From JBCBKU01 sp038521345 (lineage in GTDB: Bacteria; Pseudomonadota; Alphaproteobacteria; Rhodobacterales; Rhodobacteraceae): a stretch of 64,000 bases of DNA. The stretch's first letter is position 1. Each line of letters starts with the position of its first letter. The position numbers and the translations under genes are program-made. The notes beneath the pieces were generated by a model that saw only the letters and a program-made list of their open reading frames with translations, ran no database searches and had not been told where the DNA came from. Shown here piece after piece: positions 26,939-35,192 of the stretch. The DNA lies in assembly GCA_038521345.1 (NCBI GenBank), contig JBCBKU010000001.1, forward strand, positions 124,001 to 188,000, given 5' to 3'.

Positions 26939-28218
26939 CCGAGGCCGCCGACCGGCGCACCGAACGCCTACGTTCCGAAACTCGGCGCGCTGTGGTCGAG
27001 GGGCGCGTACAAGATCTGGCTGTTGCGGTATCCGGCGGCAGCGATTCCCTCGCCCTTCTGGACCTTATGCACGGCCATGCGCGCGAGGGTGACTTTCAAC
27101 TCTCGGCAGTCACTGTCGACCACGGGCTCCGGCCGGAGGCGGCAGCCGAGGCACGGCATGTGGCTGCTTATTGCAGTACACGTGGTATTCCACACCAGAC
27201 GCTCAGGTGGTCGGACTGGGATGGAACGGGCAATCTGCAGGCCGAAGCTCGTGAAGCACGTTATCGGCTCATCGCCAAATGGGCGCGCGACAGGGGCATC
27301 GGTGCCGTCGCACTAGGCCACACGGAGAATGATGTTGCCGAGACCTTTCTATTGCGATTGGCCCGGGGCGCTGGGATCGACGGCCTTGCGCGCATGCAGG
27401 ATCGGTTTGAACGGAATGGTGTCATCTGGTTGCGCCCCTTGCTTGGCCAAACCAGAGACGCCTGTCGCACCTATCTCGAAGAACGAGGCGTAACATGGAT
27501 CGAGGATCCGTCGAATGACGATCCGCGCTTCGACCGTGTCAAAGTACGCCAGACGCTGGCGGCACTTGAACCGCTTGGAATCGACGGGCCGGGTCTGGCT
27601 CGCACGGCCAATCACATATCCAAGGCTCGGCACGCGCTCGAACACTACGCCGCCCAAGAGGCCCGTCGCCTGACGAAATTTGAAGGAGGCGATCTTCTGG
27701 TGACGCGGAACCCGGTCCCGGCAGTTCCGCAAGAGATAGAGCGGCGCCTTGTGGTCGCCGGAATCCGCTTCGTATCCGGAGCAATTTATCCTCCGCGATC
27801 CGAGGCACTGAACGAGATGTTCGTTGCCCTGAATGCATACGGGAAAGGCACTCACACCCTGGGGGGTTGCTGTGTGACGCTGTTGCGTCCCGAAGGTCAC
27901 CTGAACCAAACGCTTCGGATCACGCGGGAATGGAACGCGGTGAAGACGCTCAGGACACCAACTACCGAGGTCTGGGACCGCTGGCGCCTGGAAGGCCCTC
28001 ATTCACCGGCCCTCGAGGTTCGAGCCTTGGGCCACGCGCTCGCCGAATGCCCGGATTGGCGCGCTCAGAGTGTCCCACGGGTGTCCCTTTTGGCGTCGCC
28101 TGCCGTATTCAAAGGAAGCACTCTGGTTTCGGCGCCGCTCGCGGGGCTGAAAAACGGCTGGATCGCACAATTGGCGTCGGGTCGCGATGATTTTGCCTTG
28201 TTTTTGATGGATCATTGA
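26935..28218 (+). CDS. tilS: tRNA(Ile)-lysidine synthase
   Basis: Converts C34 of tRNA-Ile2 to lysidine so that AUA codons are read as isoleucine. The 427-residue protein has the PP-loop ATP motif SGGSDS at 33-38, the conserved LGHTENDVAETFLLRLARG block and WIEDPSNDDPRFDRVKVR. The start is GTG 26935, overlapping the cpoB stop by 4 bases. The start from 26845 would run through cpoB and is rejected. The C-terminal domain is shorter and less conserved than in E. coli, as is usual outside enterobacteria. Confidence 0.92.
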   Translation: MTEAADRRTERLRSETRRAVVEGRVQDLAVAVSGGSDSLALLDLMHGHAREGDFQLSAVTVDHGLRPEAAAEARHVAAYCSTRGIPHQTLRWSDWDGTGNLQAEAREARYRLIAKWARDRGIGAVALGHTENDVAETFLLRLARGAGIDGLARMQDRFERNGVIWLRPLLGQTRDACRTYLEERGVTWIEDPSNDDPRFDRVKVRQTLAALEPLGIDGPGLARTANHISKARHALEHYAAQEARRLTKFEGGDLLVTRNPVPAVPQEIERRLVVAGIRFVSGAIYPPRSEALNEMFVALNAYGKGTHTLGGCCVTLLRPEGHLNQTLRITREWNAVKTLRTPTTEVWDRWRLEGPHSPALEVRALGHALAECPDWRAQSVPRVSLLASPAVFKGSTLVSAPLAGLKNGWIAQLASGRDDFALFLMDH

Positions 28219-28224
28219 ACATCC

Positions 28225-28271
28225 CGGCTATCCGTTTATCTTTAGCCGGTGCTTAGGGCCGTGTTGGCCCT
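28225..28271 (+). promoter_or_regulatory. two stem-loops between tilS and ftsH
   Basis: CGGCTA (28225-28230) pairs with TAGCCG (28243-28248) around a 12-base loop, and AGGGCC (28255-28260) pairs with GGCCCT (28266-28271) around GTGTT. Neither is followed by a T run. They lie 25-70 bases before the ftsH start and could end tilS transcripts weakly or shape the ftsH leader. Confidence 0.35.
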
Positions 28272-28296
28272 GCCCCTGCAAATCAGGAGACCCCCC

Positions 28297-30219
28297 TTGG
28301 GAAACGCGCGTAACATTGCCTTCTGGGTTGTACTATTCCTGCTGATCCTGGCGCTCTTTAACCTCTTTTCCGGCGGCCAGTCGACGATGTCCTCTCGGTC
28401 GATCAGCTACTCGGAATTCGTCGAAGCGGTTGATTCGGGCGACGTCTCCGAGGTGACCCTTGACGGCGAGCGGGTCATGTTCCGCGGCAATGACGGCAAT
28501 GATTACGTAACCATCCGGCCAGACGGCGCCGACATAACCGAGCGGCTGATCGAGCGCGGCGTCACGGTCAATGCTCGGCCTCAGGAACAGTCCGGGTTCA
28601 CGACGATCCTGATGACGTTCCTGCCCTTCCTGATCCTGATCGGCGTCTGGATCTATTTCATGAACCGGATGCAGGGCGGCGGGCGCGGCGGCGCGATGGG
28701 CTTTGGCAAATCGCGGGCCAAGCTTCTGACAGAGAAACATGGCCGCGTCACTTTCGACGATGTCGCTGGCATCGACGAGGCGAAAGAAGAGCTTGAAGAA
28801 ATCGTCGAGTTTCTTCGGAACCCGCAGAAGTTTTCCCGCCTGGGTGGCAAAATTCCAAAAGGCGCGCTGCTCGTGGGCCCTCCGGGCACCGGTAAGACGC
28901 TTCTGGCCCGGGCGATTGCGGGCGAAGCCGGCGTACCTTTCTTCACGATTTCTGGTTCCGACTTCGTCGAGATGTTCGTAGGCGTTGGCGCCAGCCGTGT
29001 GCGCGACATGTTCGAACAGGCCAAGAAGAACGCCCCCTGCATCGTATTCATCGACGAGATTGACGCCGTTGGTCGCTCGCGTGGCGTGGGCTACGGCGGC
29101 GGCAATGACGAGCGTGAGCAGACGCTGAACCAGCTTTTGGTCGAGATGGACGGGTTCGAAGCCAACGAAGGCATCATCATCGTGGCGGCGACGAACCGTC
29201 CCGACGTTCTCGATCCGGCGCTTCTCCGCCCAGGCCGTTTCGACCGTCAAGTTCAAGTGCCGAACCCTGACATCAAGGGGCGCGAGAAGATTTTGGGCGT
29301 GCACGCACGCAAGGTGCCGTTGGGCCCGGATGTGGACCTGCGCATCATCGCGCGGGGTACTCCGGGTTTCTCGGGCGCGGATCTGGCGAACCTGGTGAAC
29401 GAAGCGGCTCTGATGGCGGCCCGAGTGGGCCGGCGTTTTGTCACCATGGAAGATTTTGAGAACGCCAAGGACAAGGTCATGATGGGGTCGGAGCGCCGAT
29501 CAATGGTCATGACCGAAGACGAGAAGAAACTGACCGCATATCACGAGGCTGGCCACGCGGTTGTCGGGCTGAATGTTCCCCAGCATGATCCAATCCATAA
29601 GGCGACGATCATTCCGCGAGGCCGGGCGCTGGGCTTGGTTCTATCCTTGCCGGAGCGCGATCAACTCAGTGTGACCTACACCAAATACAAGTCCAAGATC
29701 GCCATGGCGATGGGCGGTAAGGTGGCCGAGGAACTGACCTTCGGGAAAGAAAACGTCACGTCTGGCGCGGCCTCGGACATCCAGCAGGTCACCAAGATTG
29801 CACGGGCCATGGTCACGCAGTTCGGATTCTCTGACGAACTGGGCAACATCGATTATGCCAACGAGCAGCAATCCTATCTCGGCTCCTATAATACTCCGGC
29901 CAACAACTCGCCGGAGACACAGGAGAAGATCGACGAGGAAGTGCGTAAGATTGTCGACGAAGGCTACGAGACGGCCAAACGAATCCTGACCGAGAAGTCG
30001 GACGATCTTCAGCGCCTTGCCGAAGGTTTGTTGGAATACGAAACGCTCACCGGTGACGAGATCACAAAGGTAATTGCCGGGCAGCCCCTGAACCGAGGCG
30101 ATGACGAGGACGATACGCCGAGCCAAGGCAACGCTCCTTCGCTGACGGCCATTCCCAAAACGAAGCCGCGTGCAAAGCCTGCGGGCGACGACGGTGGGAT
30201 GGAACCCGATCCCGCCTAG
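28297..30219 (+). CDS. ftsH: ATP-dependent zinc metalloprotease FtsH
   Basis: Membrane-anchored AAA+ protease that degrades unassembled membrane proteins and regulatory factors. The 640-residue product has membrane helices at about 6-24 and 101-122, Walker A GPPGTGKT at 194-201, the second region of homology (NRPDVLDPALLRPGRFDRQ) and the zinc site HEAGH at 416-420. The start is TTG 28297, 7 bases after AGGAGA, because it gives the family opening MGNARNIAFWVVLFLL. The C-terminal part from residue 518 on has a diverged partial copy at 31072-31441. Confidence 0.96.
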   Translation: MGNARNIAFWVVLFLLILALFNLFSGGQSTMSSRSISYSEFVEAVDSGDVSEVTLDGERVMFRGNDGNDYVTIRPDGADITERLIERGVTVNARPQEQSGFTTILMTFLPFLILIGVWIYFMNRMQGGGRGGAMGFGKSRAKLLTEKHGRVTFDDVAGIDEAKEELEEIVEFLRNPQKFSRLGGKIPKGALLVGPPGTGKTLLARAIAGEAGVPFFTISGSDFVEMFVGVGASRVRDMFEQAKKNAPCIVFIDEIDAVGRSRGVGYGGGNDEREQTLNQLLVEMDGFEANEGIIIVAATNRPDVLDPALLRPGRFDRQVQVPNPDIKGREKILGVHARKVPLGPDVDLRIIARGTPGFSGADLANLVNEAALMAARVGRRFVTMEDFENAKDKVMMGSERRSMVMTEDEKKLTAYHEAGHAVVGLNVPQHDPIHKATIIPRGRALGLVLSLPERDQLSVTYTKYKSKIAMAMGGKVAEELTFGKENVTSGAASDIQQVTKIARAMVTQFGFSDELGNIDYANEQQSYLGSYNTPANNSPETQEKIDEEVRKIVDEGYETAKRILTEKSDDLQRLAEGLLEYETLTGDEITKVIAGQPLNRGDDEDDTPSQGNAPSLTAIPKTKPRAKPAGDDGGMEPDPA

Positions 30220-30291
30220 GCCGCACAACCTCTCGACAGGGAAACGCGGGGATGTATACCGTCCGGCTCCTATTCAAGAAGGAGCCGGAGA

Positions 30292-30879
30292 ATGCCTGCG
30301 CTTGAACCCACCGACTACGTCGGCGAGATCACGTGGTTGGGCTATGTGCCGCACCGCGAGACACCTGAATTGCCAACCGTTTCGGTGGACTCGATCGCGC
30401 TTGGGTGGGACGGCATCCCGGGATCGATCCACGGCGGCGTGAACCGGCCGTCTTGCTCTCGCGTCCTTCCTCAGCACCCAAAGGGCACCGAGATCCGTAA
30501 CGTGCGCCAGCTTTCATTGGTGTCCGAGGAAGAAATGGACGGGATCGCCGCAGATCTTGGACTCAAGGTCCTCGATCCCAAATGGCTGGGCGCATCGCTC
30601 GTACTTCGGGGCATTCCGGACTTCACCCATCTTCCCCCTTCGTCGCGGCTGCAAGCAGAGACAGGTGCCACTCTGACCGTGGACATGGAGAATCTGCCCT
30701 GCGGCTTTCCCGGAAAGACGATTGAGAAGTCCCGGCCGGGTCACGGAGCGGGATTTGAGGTGGCTGCGCGAAACCGTCGGGGCGTCACGGCTTGGGTTGA
30801 GCGGCCCGGCACGCTAGTCATCGGAGACACCCTGCGTCTTCACATTCCGCGCCAGCGGGGCTGGTCCCCCGAGGCGTGA
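30292..30879 (+). CDS. MOSC domain protein
   Basis: A 195-residue protein of the MOSC (molybdenum cofactor sulfurase C-terminal) superfamily, which often binds molybdenum cofactor. The family core is visible as IPGSIHGGVNRPSCSRVLPQ, NVRQLSLVSEEEMDGIA, and the conserved cysteine block MENLPCGFPGKTIE (Cys about 140). It starts at ATG 30292 behind an AAGGAGCCGGAG ribosome site. No molybdenum enzyme is adjacent, so its partner is unknown. It lies between ftsH and the rearranged fhs'-'ftsH region. Confidence 0.8.
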   Translation: MPALEPTDYVGEITWLGYVPHRETPELPTVSVDSIALGWDGIPGSIHGGVNRPSCSRVLPQHPKGTEIRNVRQLSLVSEEEMDGIAADLGLKVLDPKWLGASLVLRGIPDFTHLPPSSRLQAETGATLTVDMENLPCGFPGKTIEKSRPGHGAGFEVAARNRRGVTAWVERPGTLVIGDTLRLHIPRQRGWSPEA

Positions 30880-30911
30880 ATTTCCGTACCGGACGTTTCC
30901 GACGCGGAAAT
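30880..30911 (+). terminator. stem-loop directly after the MOSC gene
   Basis: ATTTCCG (30880-30886) pairs with CGGAAAT (30905-30911), and inside it CGGA pairs with TCCG. It begins right after the stop codon. There is no T run, so it is a weak terminator candidate. Confidence 0.35.
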
Positions 30912-31441
30912 GTCGGAATTCGCGTTCCCGGCCCCGAGAACCGGGCGGATAGCCGTGGAAACGCTGAAAGCACTTGGATGGGAGGGCCCCATCGCCCACA
31001 ACTCGGATATAGAGATTGCCCGAGAGGCGAAGAAGCGCCCCATACAAGACATCGGCGCCAAGCTCGGCATTATCGATTACGCCAATGAGCAGCAGTCGTA
31101 CCTTGGCACCTATAACACGCCGTCGAACAATTCGCCGGATACTCAAGAGAAGATCGCCGCCGAGGTGCGGACGATCGTCGACGAAGGGTATGAGACCGCA
31201 AAGCAGATCCTCACCGAGAGGTACAACGATCTGCACCGGCTGGCCGAGGGTCCTCTTGATTACGAGACCCTAACGGGCGACGAAATCACCTATGTGATTG
31301 CAGGGAATCCCCTAAACCGTGCGACGACGAAGACGACACGCCAAGTCTGGGCTATGCGCCGTCCTTGACCGCGATCGCAAGACCAAGCCGCGTGCCAAGT
31401 CCGCGGGCGACGGCGGCGGCCGGGAGCCCGCTCTGGCATAG
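30910..31441 (+). pseudogene. chimera of fhs 5' end fused to ftsH 3' end
   Basis: Bases 30991-31071 encode a diverged copy of the first 27 residues of Fhs (22 of 27 identical), with a remnant of its ribosome site (TGGGAGGG at 30979). From 31072 the frame continues without a break into a diverged copy of FtsH residues 518-600 (68 of 83 identical). The open frame 30910-31368 covers both, plus 27 N-terminal residues I cannot place. A one-base loss at about 31320 shifts the frame; the remaining FtsH tail can be followed out of frame to a TAG at 31439-31441, matching the ftsH stop. Most differences from the intact genes are synonymous third-position changes. The start codon of fhs is lost (ATC in place of GTG). 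Confidence 0.85.
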
Positions 31442-31547
31442 GCCGCGGCGACCAAGCCAAAGAAAGGCGCCGTCGCGTGCTTTTTTTGTGGGTTGTCACC
31501 TTCCGCATCCCCTTGTTTGGTCCCCATGGCCAGACCGGAGATGCCCC

Positions 31548-32035
31548 ATGTCCCAGATAGCAGACACAGCCGATATTCTTGCCGCCCTCGGCGTGATCGA
31601 TTAGCTCGCCTTTCTGGCCTAGGAGCTTCACCAATCCCGAAAGCAAGCAGAACTGGCGAACTGGCGGGACCAGTCGCAGGGACTGACCGATTTCATGGCG
31701 GCCACGAACGATCTCGCGCCTGCCGAGTTCGTGGAGCGTGGGCATGCCGACTACAGGCACTTTCAGCGGCCGAGCAACGGGTCTTCGTTCTTTATCTTGA
31801 GCAGGGCATTCACATCTACGGAAACTTCCTCAAGCACAACGAGGTGGTGCCGAAAAAGCTGGAGGGGCTTGAGAAGGCCATTGGAAACTCCCTGATCGAT
31901 CTTCTGACGACACCGGGCGGCGCGGCATGGTGGGCCGAATGCAAGTTGCACGGGCGGTTCATGTCAGCAACCTACCAGGTGACGGACAAGTTTCTGGCGG
32001 CAGGGCGTCGTCCGACCGCGACAGAGGTATTCTGA
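31548..32035 (+). pseudogene. decayed small membrane-anchored protein gene
   Basis: An ATG at 31548 opens MSQIADTADILAALGVID, followed by in-frame TAG at 31602 and TAG at 31620, then ELHQSRKQAELANWRDQSQG and onward. A one-base loss between about 31735 and 31775 moves the frame, which continues VLYLEQGIHIYGNFLKH to TEVF and a TGA at 32033. Joined, it gives about 160 residues. The pattern resembles a common family with an N-terminal membrane helix (GVIxSLxFLAWELRQSR), which would make the stops single-base changes from Ser (TCG) and Trp (TGG). I do not know its function. It lies between the ftsH remnant and intact fhs. Confidence 0.7.
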
Positions 32036-32134
32036 GCGCTGCGGAATACGGTGGCATGCGACGATTCCAGCGCAGTTTATGTCGGTATTCTGATCAACCC
32101 GCTGTCCCATGGCGCGTATAGCCGGGTGGGACAG
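32036..32134 (+). promoter_or_regulatory. two stem-loops in the fhs leader
   Basis: First hairpin: GCGCTG (32036-32041) plus GAAT (32044-32047) pair with ATTC (32064-32067) plus CAGCGC (32068-32073), leaving a 2-base bulge and a 16-base loop. Second hairpin: CTGTCCCA (32102-32109) pairs perfectly with TGGGACAG (32127-32134), with an inner GGC/GCC stem and the loop GCGTATA. The second ends 6 bases before the GGAGGGGG ribosome site of fhs. There is no T run in either. A leader RNA controlling fhs is possible; I do not match it to a known folate riboswitch. Confidence 0.45.
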
Positions 32135-32154
32135 AACTAGGAGGGGGCGCCGCC

Positions 32155-33831
32155 GTGGCTCACAAATCCGACATCGAGATCGCGCGCGAGGCCCAAAAGC
32201 GGCCCATCCAGGAGATTGGCCAAAAGCTCGGCATCGGCGCCGACGATCTCGTGCCCTATGGTCACGACAAGGCCAAGCTGAGCCAAGGCTTCATCGACGG
32301 GGTGCAGGATCGCCCGAACGGGAAGCTTATCCTAGTCACGGCGATCAATCCGACACCTGCGGGCGAGGGCAAGACCACGACGACGGTGGGGCTTGGCGAC
32401 GGGCTGAACAAGATCGGCAAGAACGCGGCGATCTGTATCCGCGAGGCCTCGCTTGGGCCAAACTTCGGGATGAAGGGCGGGGCCGCGGGGGGCGGCTATG
32501 CCCAGGTGGTGCCGATGGAGGACATGAACCTCCACTTCACCGGCGATTTCCACGCGATCACGGCAGCGCACAACCTTCTTTCGGCCATGATCGACAACCA
32601 CATCTACTGGGGCAATGAGCTGGAGATCGACGAGCGCCGAGTGGCCTGGCGCCGGGTCCTCGACATGAACGACCGTGCTCTTCGCGATACCGTGACGTCG
32701 CTGGGCGGGGTTGCCAACGGTTTCCCGCGCCAGACTGGGTTTGATATCACAGTGGCTTCTGAAGTGATGGCAATTCTGTGCCTTGCCAAGGACCTTGCGG
32801 ATCTCGAGAGGCGGCTGGGCGATATGATCGTCGCCTATCGTCGCGACCGCTCGCCCATCTATGCGCGCGACATCAAGGCAGACGGGGCGATGGCGGTCCT
32901 TCTGAAGGATGCAATGCAGCCCAATCTGGTCCAGACGCTGGAAAACAACCCGGCCTTCGTCCACGGCGGACCTTTCGCGAATATCGCGCACGGCTGCAAT
33001 TCGGTCATCGCCACGACCACGGCCCTGAAACTCGCCGATTTTGTGGTGACCGAGGCGGGGTTCGGCGCGGATCTGGGCGCGGAAAAGTTCATGAACATCA
33101 AGTGCCGGAAGGCCGGGCTGGCACCTGACTGCGTGGTGCTGGTTGCCACGGTGCGCGCTATGAAGATGAACGGTGGGGTTGCAAAAGCCGATCTCGGAGC
33201 CGAGAACGTGGCGGCGGTGCAGGCTGGTTGTCCGAACCTTGGCCGTCATATCGAGAACGTCAAAAGCTTTGGCGTCCCGGTTGTTGTAGCGATCAATCAC
33301 TTCGTGTCCGATACCGATGCCGAAGTCGCGGCGGTCAAGGATTATGTGGCCGATCAAGGGGCTGAGGCGATCCTCTGCAAGCATTGGGCCGAGGGATCGG
33401 CCGGCATGACCGATCTTGCGACTCGGGTGGCAGACATCGCCGAAAGCGGCCAAAGCCAGTTTGCGCCGCTTTATCCCGACGAGATGCCGCTCTTTTCCAA
33501 GATCGAGACCGTCGCAAAGCGCATCTATCGCGCCGACGAGGTGATTGCCGATAAGAAGATCCGGGATCAGCTTAAAGCATGGGAAGACGCGGGGTACGGG
33601 CACCTGCCCGTGTGCATGGCCAAGACGCAGTACTCATTTTCGACCGACCCAGGACTGCGCGGTGCCCCGACCGGTCATTCGGTGCCGGTCCGTGAGGTAC
33701 GCCTGTCGGCGGGCGCCGGTTTCGTCGTGGCCATCTGTGGAGAGATCATGACGATGCCCGGCCTTCCGCGGGCTCCGGCAGCGGAGTCGATCCGGTTGAA
33801 TGCCGATGGCGCGATCGAAGGATTGTTCTAG
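32155..33831 (+). CDS. fhs: formate-tetrahydrofolate ligase
   Basis: Makes 10-formyl-THF from formate, THF and ATP, feeding one-carbon units to purines or allowing formate assimilation. The 558-residue protein has the full family architecture, including the nucleotide loop PTPAGEGKTTTTVGL at 66-80 and blocks such as SLGPNFGMKGGAAGGGYAQV. The start is GTG 32155 behind GGAGGGGG. Its first 27 codons have a diverged partial copy at 30991-31071. It is followed by folD after 42 bases, giving the usual pair for interconverting formyl- and methylene-THF. Confidence 0.96.
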   Translation: MAHKSDIEIAREAQKRPIQEIGQKLGIGADDLVPYGHDKAKLSQGFIDGVQDRPNGKLILVTAINPTPAGEGKTTTTVGLGDGLNKIGKNAAICIREASLGPNFGMKGGAAGGGYAQVVPMEDMNLHFTGDFHAITAAHNLLSAMIDNHIYWGNELEIDERRVAWRRVLDMNDRALRDTVTSLGGVANGFPRQTGFDITVASEVMAILCLAKDLADLERRLGDMIVAYRRDRSPIYARDIKADGAMAVLLKDAMQPNLVQTLENNPAFVHGGPFANIAHGCNSVIATTTALKLADFVVTEAGFGADLGAEKFMNIKCRKAGLAPDCVVLVATVRAMKMNGGVAKADLGAENVAAVQAGCPNLGRHIENVKSFGVPVVVAINHFVSDTDAEVAAVKDYVADQGAEAILCKHWAEGSAGMTDLATRVADIAESGQSQFAPLYPDEMPLFSKIETVAKRIYRADEVIADKKIRDQLKAWEDAGYGHLPVCMAKTQYSFSTDPGLRGAPTGHSVPVREVRLSAGAGFVVAICGEIMTMPGLPRAPAAESIRLNADGAIEGLF

Positions 33832-33873
33832 GCGTGTCGGCGCGCCGGACAAGAAACCGGAAGGAGAAAGCCC

Positions 33874-34767
33874 GTGGCAGCGACCATAATTGATGGGAAG
33901 GCCTTCGCGGCCGGTGTGCGCGCCCGGGTCGCAGATGGTGTTGCCGACCTCCGGGCAAGTTCCGGGACGACACCAGGACTGGCCGTGGTTCTTGTCGGTC
34001 AAGACCCAGCGAGCGAGGTTTATGTCCGCAACAAGGGCAAGGCCACCCGCGAAGTCGGGATGGCGTCATTCGAACACCGGTTGGATGTGACGACCCCAGA
34101 GGGCGAACTTCTGGACCTTATTCAGCAATTGAACGCGGACCCGGCCGTTCACGGTATCCTTTGTCAATTGCCGGTGCCCGCGCATATCGATGCCGAGAAG
34201 GTTATCAACGCCATCGCTCCCGAAAAGGACGTCGACGGTTTCCACATCCTGAATGTCGGCCGTCTGGGGACCGGGCAGGACGCCATGGTGCCGTGCACTC
34301 CACTGGGATGTCTGATGTTGCTGCGCGACCAACTCGGGACCCTTTCTGGAAAAGAAGCGGTGGTGATCGGCCGGTCCAACATCGTGGGCAAACCCATGGC
34401 CCAGTTGCTGCTGCGCGACAGCGCCACGGTGACCGTCGCGCATTCACGAACCGCCGACCTGCCCGGTGTGGTGCGTCGTGCCGATATCGTGGTGGCCGCC
34501 GTCGGGCGGCCGGAAATGGTGACCGGCGACTGGATCAAACCCGGCGCCGTCGTGATTGACGTGGGTATCAACCGCGTAGCCCTGCCGGATGGAAAGACGC
34601 GTCTGGTCGGAGATTGTGAATTCGAAAGCTGCGCCGCGGTGGCCGGTGCCATCACTCCGGTGCCGGGCGGCGTTGGGCCGATGACCATTGCCTGCCTGCT
34701 GGCCAACACCCTGACCGCCGCCTGCCGGCGAGACGGCTTGCCGGCGCCGGCTGGCCTGACCGCCTAG
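33874..34767 (+). CDS. folD: methylene-THF dehydrogenase / methenyl-THF cyclohydrolase
   Basis: Bifunctional enzyme interconverting 5,10-methylene-, methenyl- and 10-formyl-THF with NADP. The 297-residue protein carries the catalytic Y50 and K54 in EVYVRNKGKAT, the KDVDGFH block and the NADP-binding IGRSNIVGKPMAQLLL. The start is GTG 33874 after AAGGAGAAAG. With fhs directly upstream it forms a complete formate-to-methylene-THF module. Its stop overlaps the convergent thioesterase stop in the shared CTAG at 34764-34767. Confidence 0.96.
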   Translation: MAATIIDGKAFAAGVRARVADGVADLRASSGTTPGLAVVLVGQDPASEVYVRNKGKATREVGMASFEHRLDVTTPEGELLDLIQQLNADPAVHGILCQLPVPAHIDAEKVINAIAPEKDVDGFHILNVGRLGTGQDAMVPCTPLGCLMLLRDQLGTLSGKEAVVIGRSNIVGKPMAQLLLRDSATVTVAHSRTADLPGVVRRADIVVAAVGRPEMVTGDWIKPGAVVIDVGINRVALPDGKTRLVGDCEFESCAAVAGAITPVPGGVGPMTIACLLANTLTAACRRDGLPAPAGLTA

Positions 34768-35192
34768 GCCGGATCCACAGGCACCATTGTGCCAAGCAGG
34801 GTCGCCACATGCCGCCCTGTCTCTGGACCCTCGGAAAACACGTCCGCGGCGACGATGACAAGGCGCCTACCGGGTTTCAGGACGCGGCCCATTGCAACCA
34901 ACCGATCGCCGAGTGCTGGGGCCAACAAATTGATCTTCATTTCGGCCGTCATGACTTCGCGTCCGGGTGCCATGATGGATAGCGCTGCGTACCCCGCGGC
35001 GCTGTCACCCAGTGCAAAGGTCAAACCTGCATGGGCCGCCCCGTGTTGCTGAAGCACCGCCGATGTGATCGGCGCAGCCAGTGTGCAGGCGCCTTCGGCC
35101 AAATCCAGAAGTTTGCCGTCGAAGGTTTGGATCAGCGCCTGGCGGGCCAGGCTTGCCTCGATCCTGCTCCGAACTTCGGGCGAGATCGTCAA
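34764..35192 (-). CDS. PaaI-type hotdog thioesterase
   Basis: A 142-residue acyl-CoA thioesterase-like protein. The hotdog helix and active-site segment are visible as LQQHGAAHAGLTFALGDSAAG (H50, G51, H54, D63). The start is TTG 35192, which overlaps the pdeM stop in TTGA and has AAGGTG 8 bases upstream. The longer frame to 35306 would duplicate pdeM coding sequence. The physiological substrate is unknown. Coupling to a DNA-damage gene is odd but may be simple operon hitch-hiking. Confidence 0.8.
   Translation of the reverse strand: MTISPEVRSRIEASLARQALIQTFDGKLLDLAEGACTLAAPITSAVLQQHGAAHAGLTFALGDSAAGYAALSIMAPGREVMTAEMKINLLAPALGDRLVAMGRVLKPGRRLVIVAADVFSEGPETGRHVATLLGTMVPVDPA

Noticed and set aside
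32036..32154. Known tetrahydrofolate riboswitch upstream of fhs
   Set aside because: The two stem-loops do not show the conserved cores I know for THF riboswitches, so it is listed only as an unassigned structured leader.
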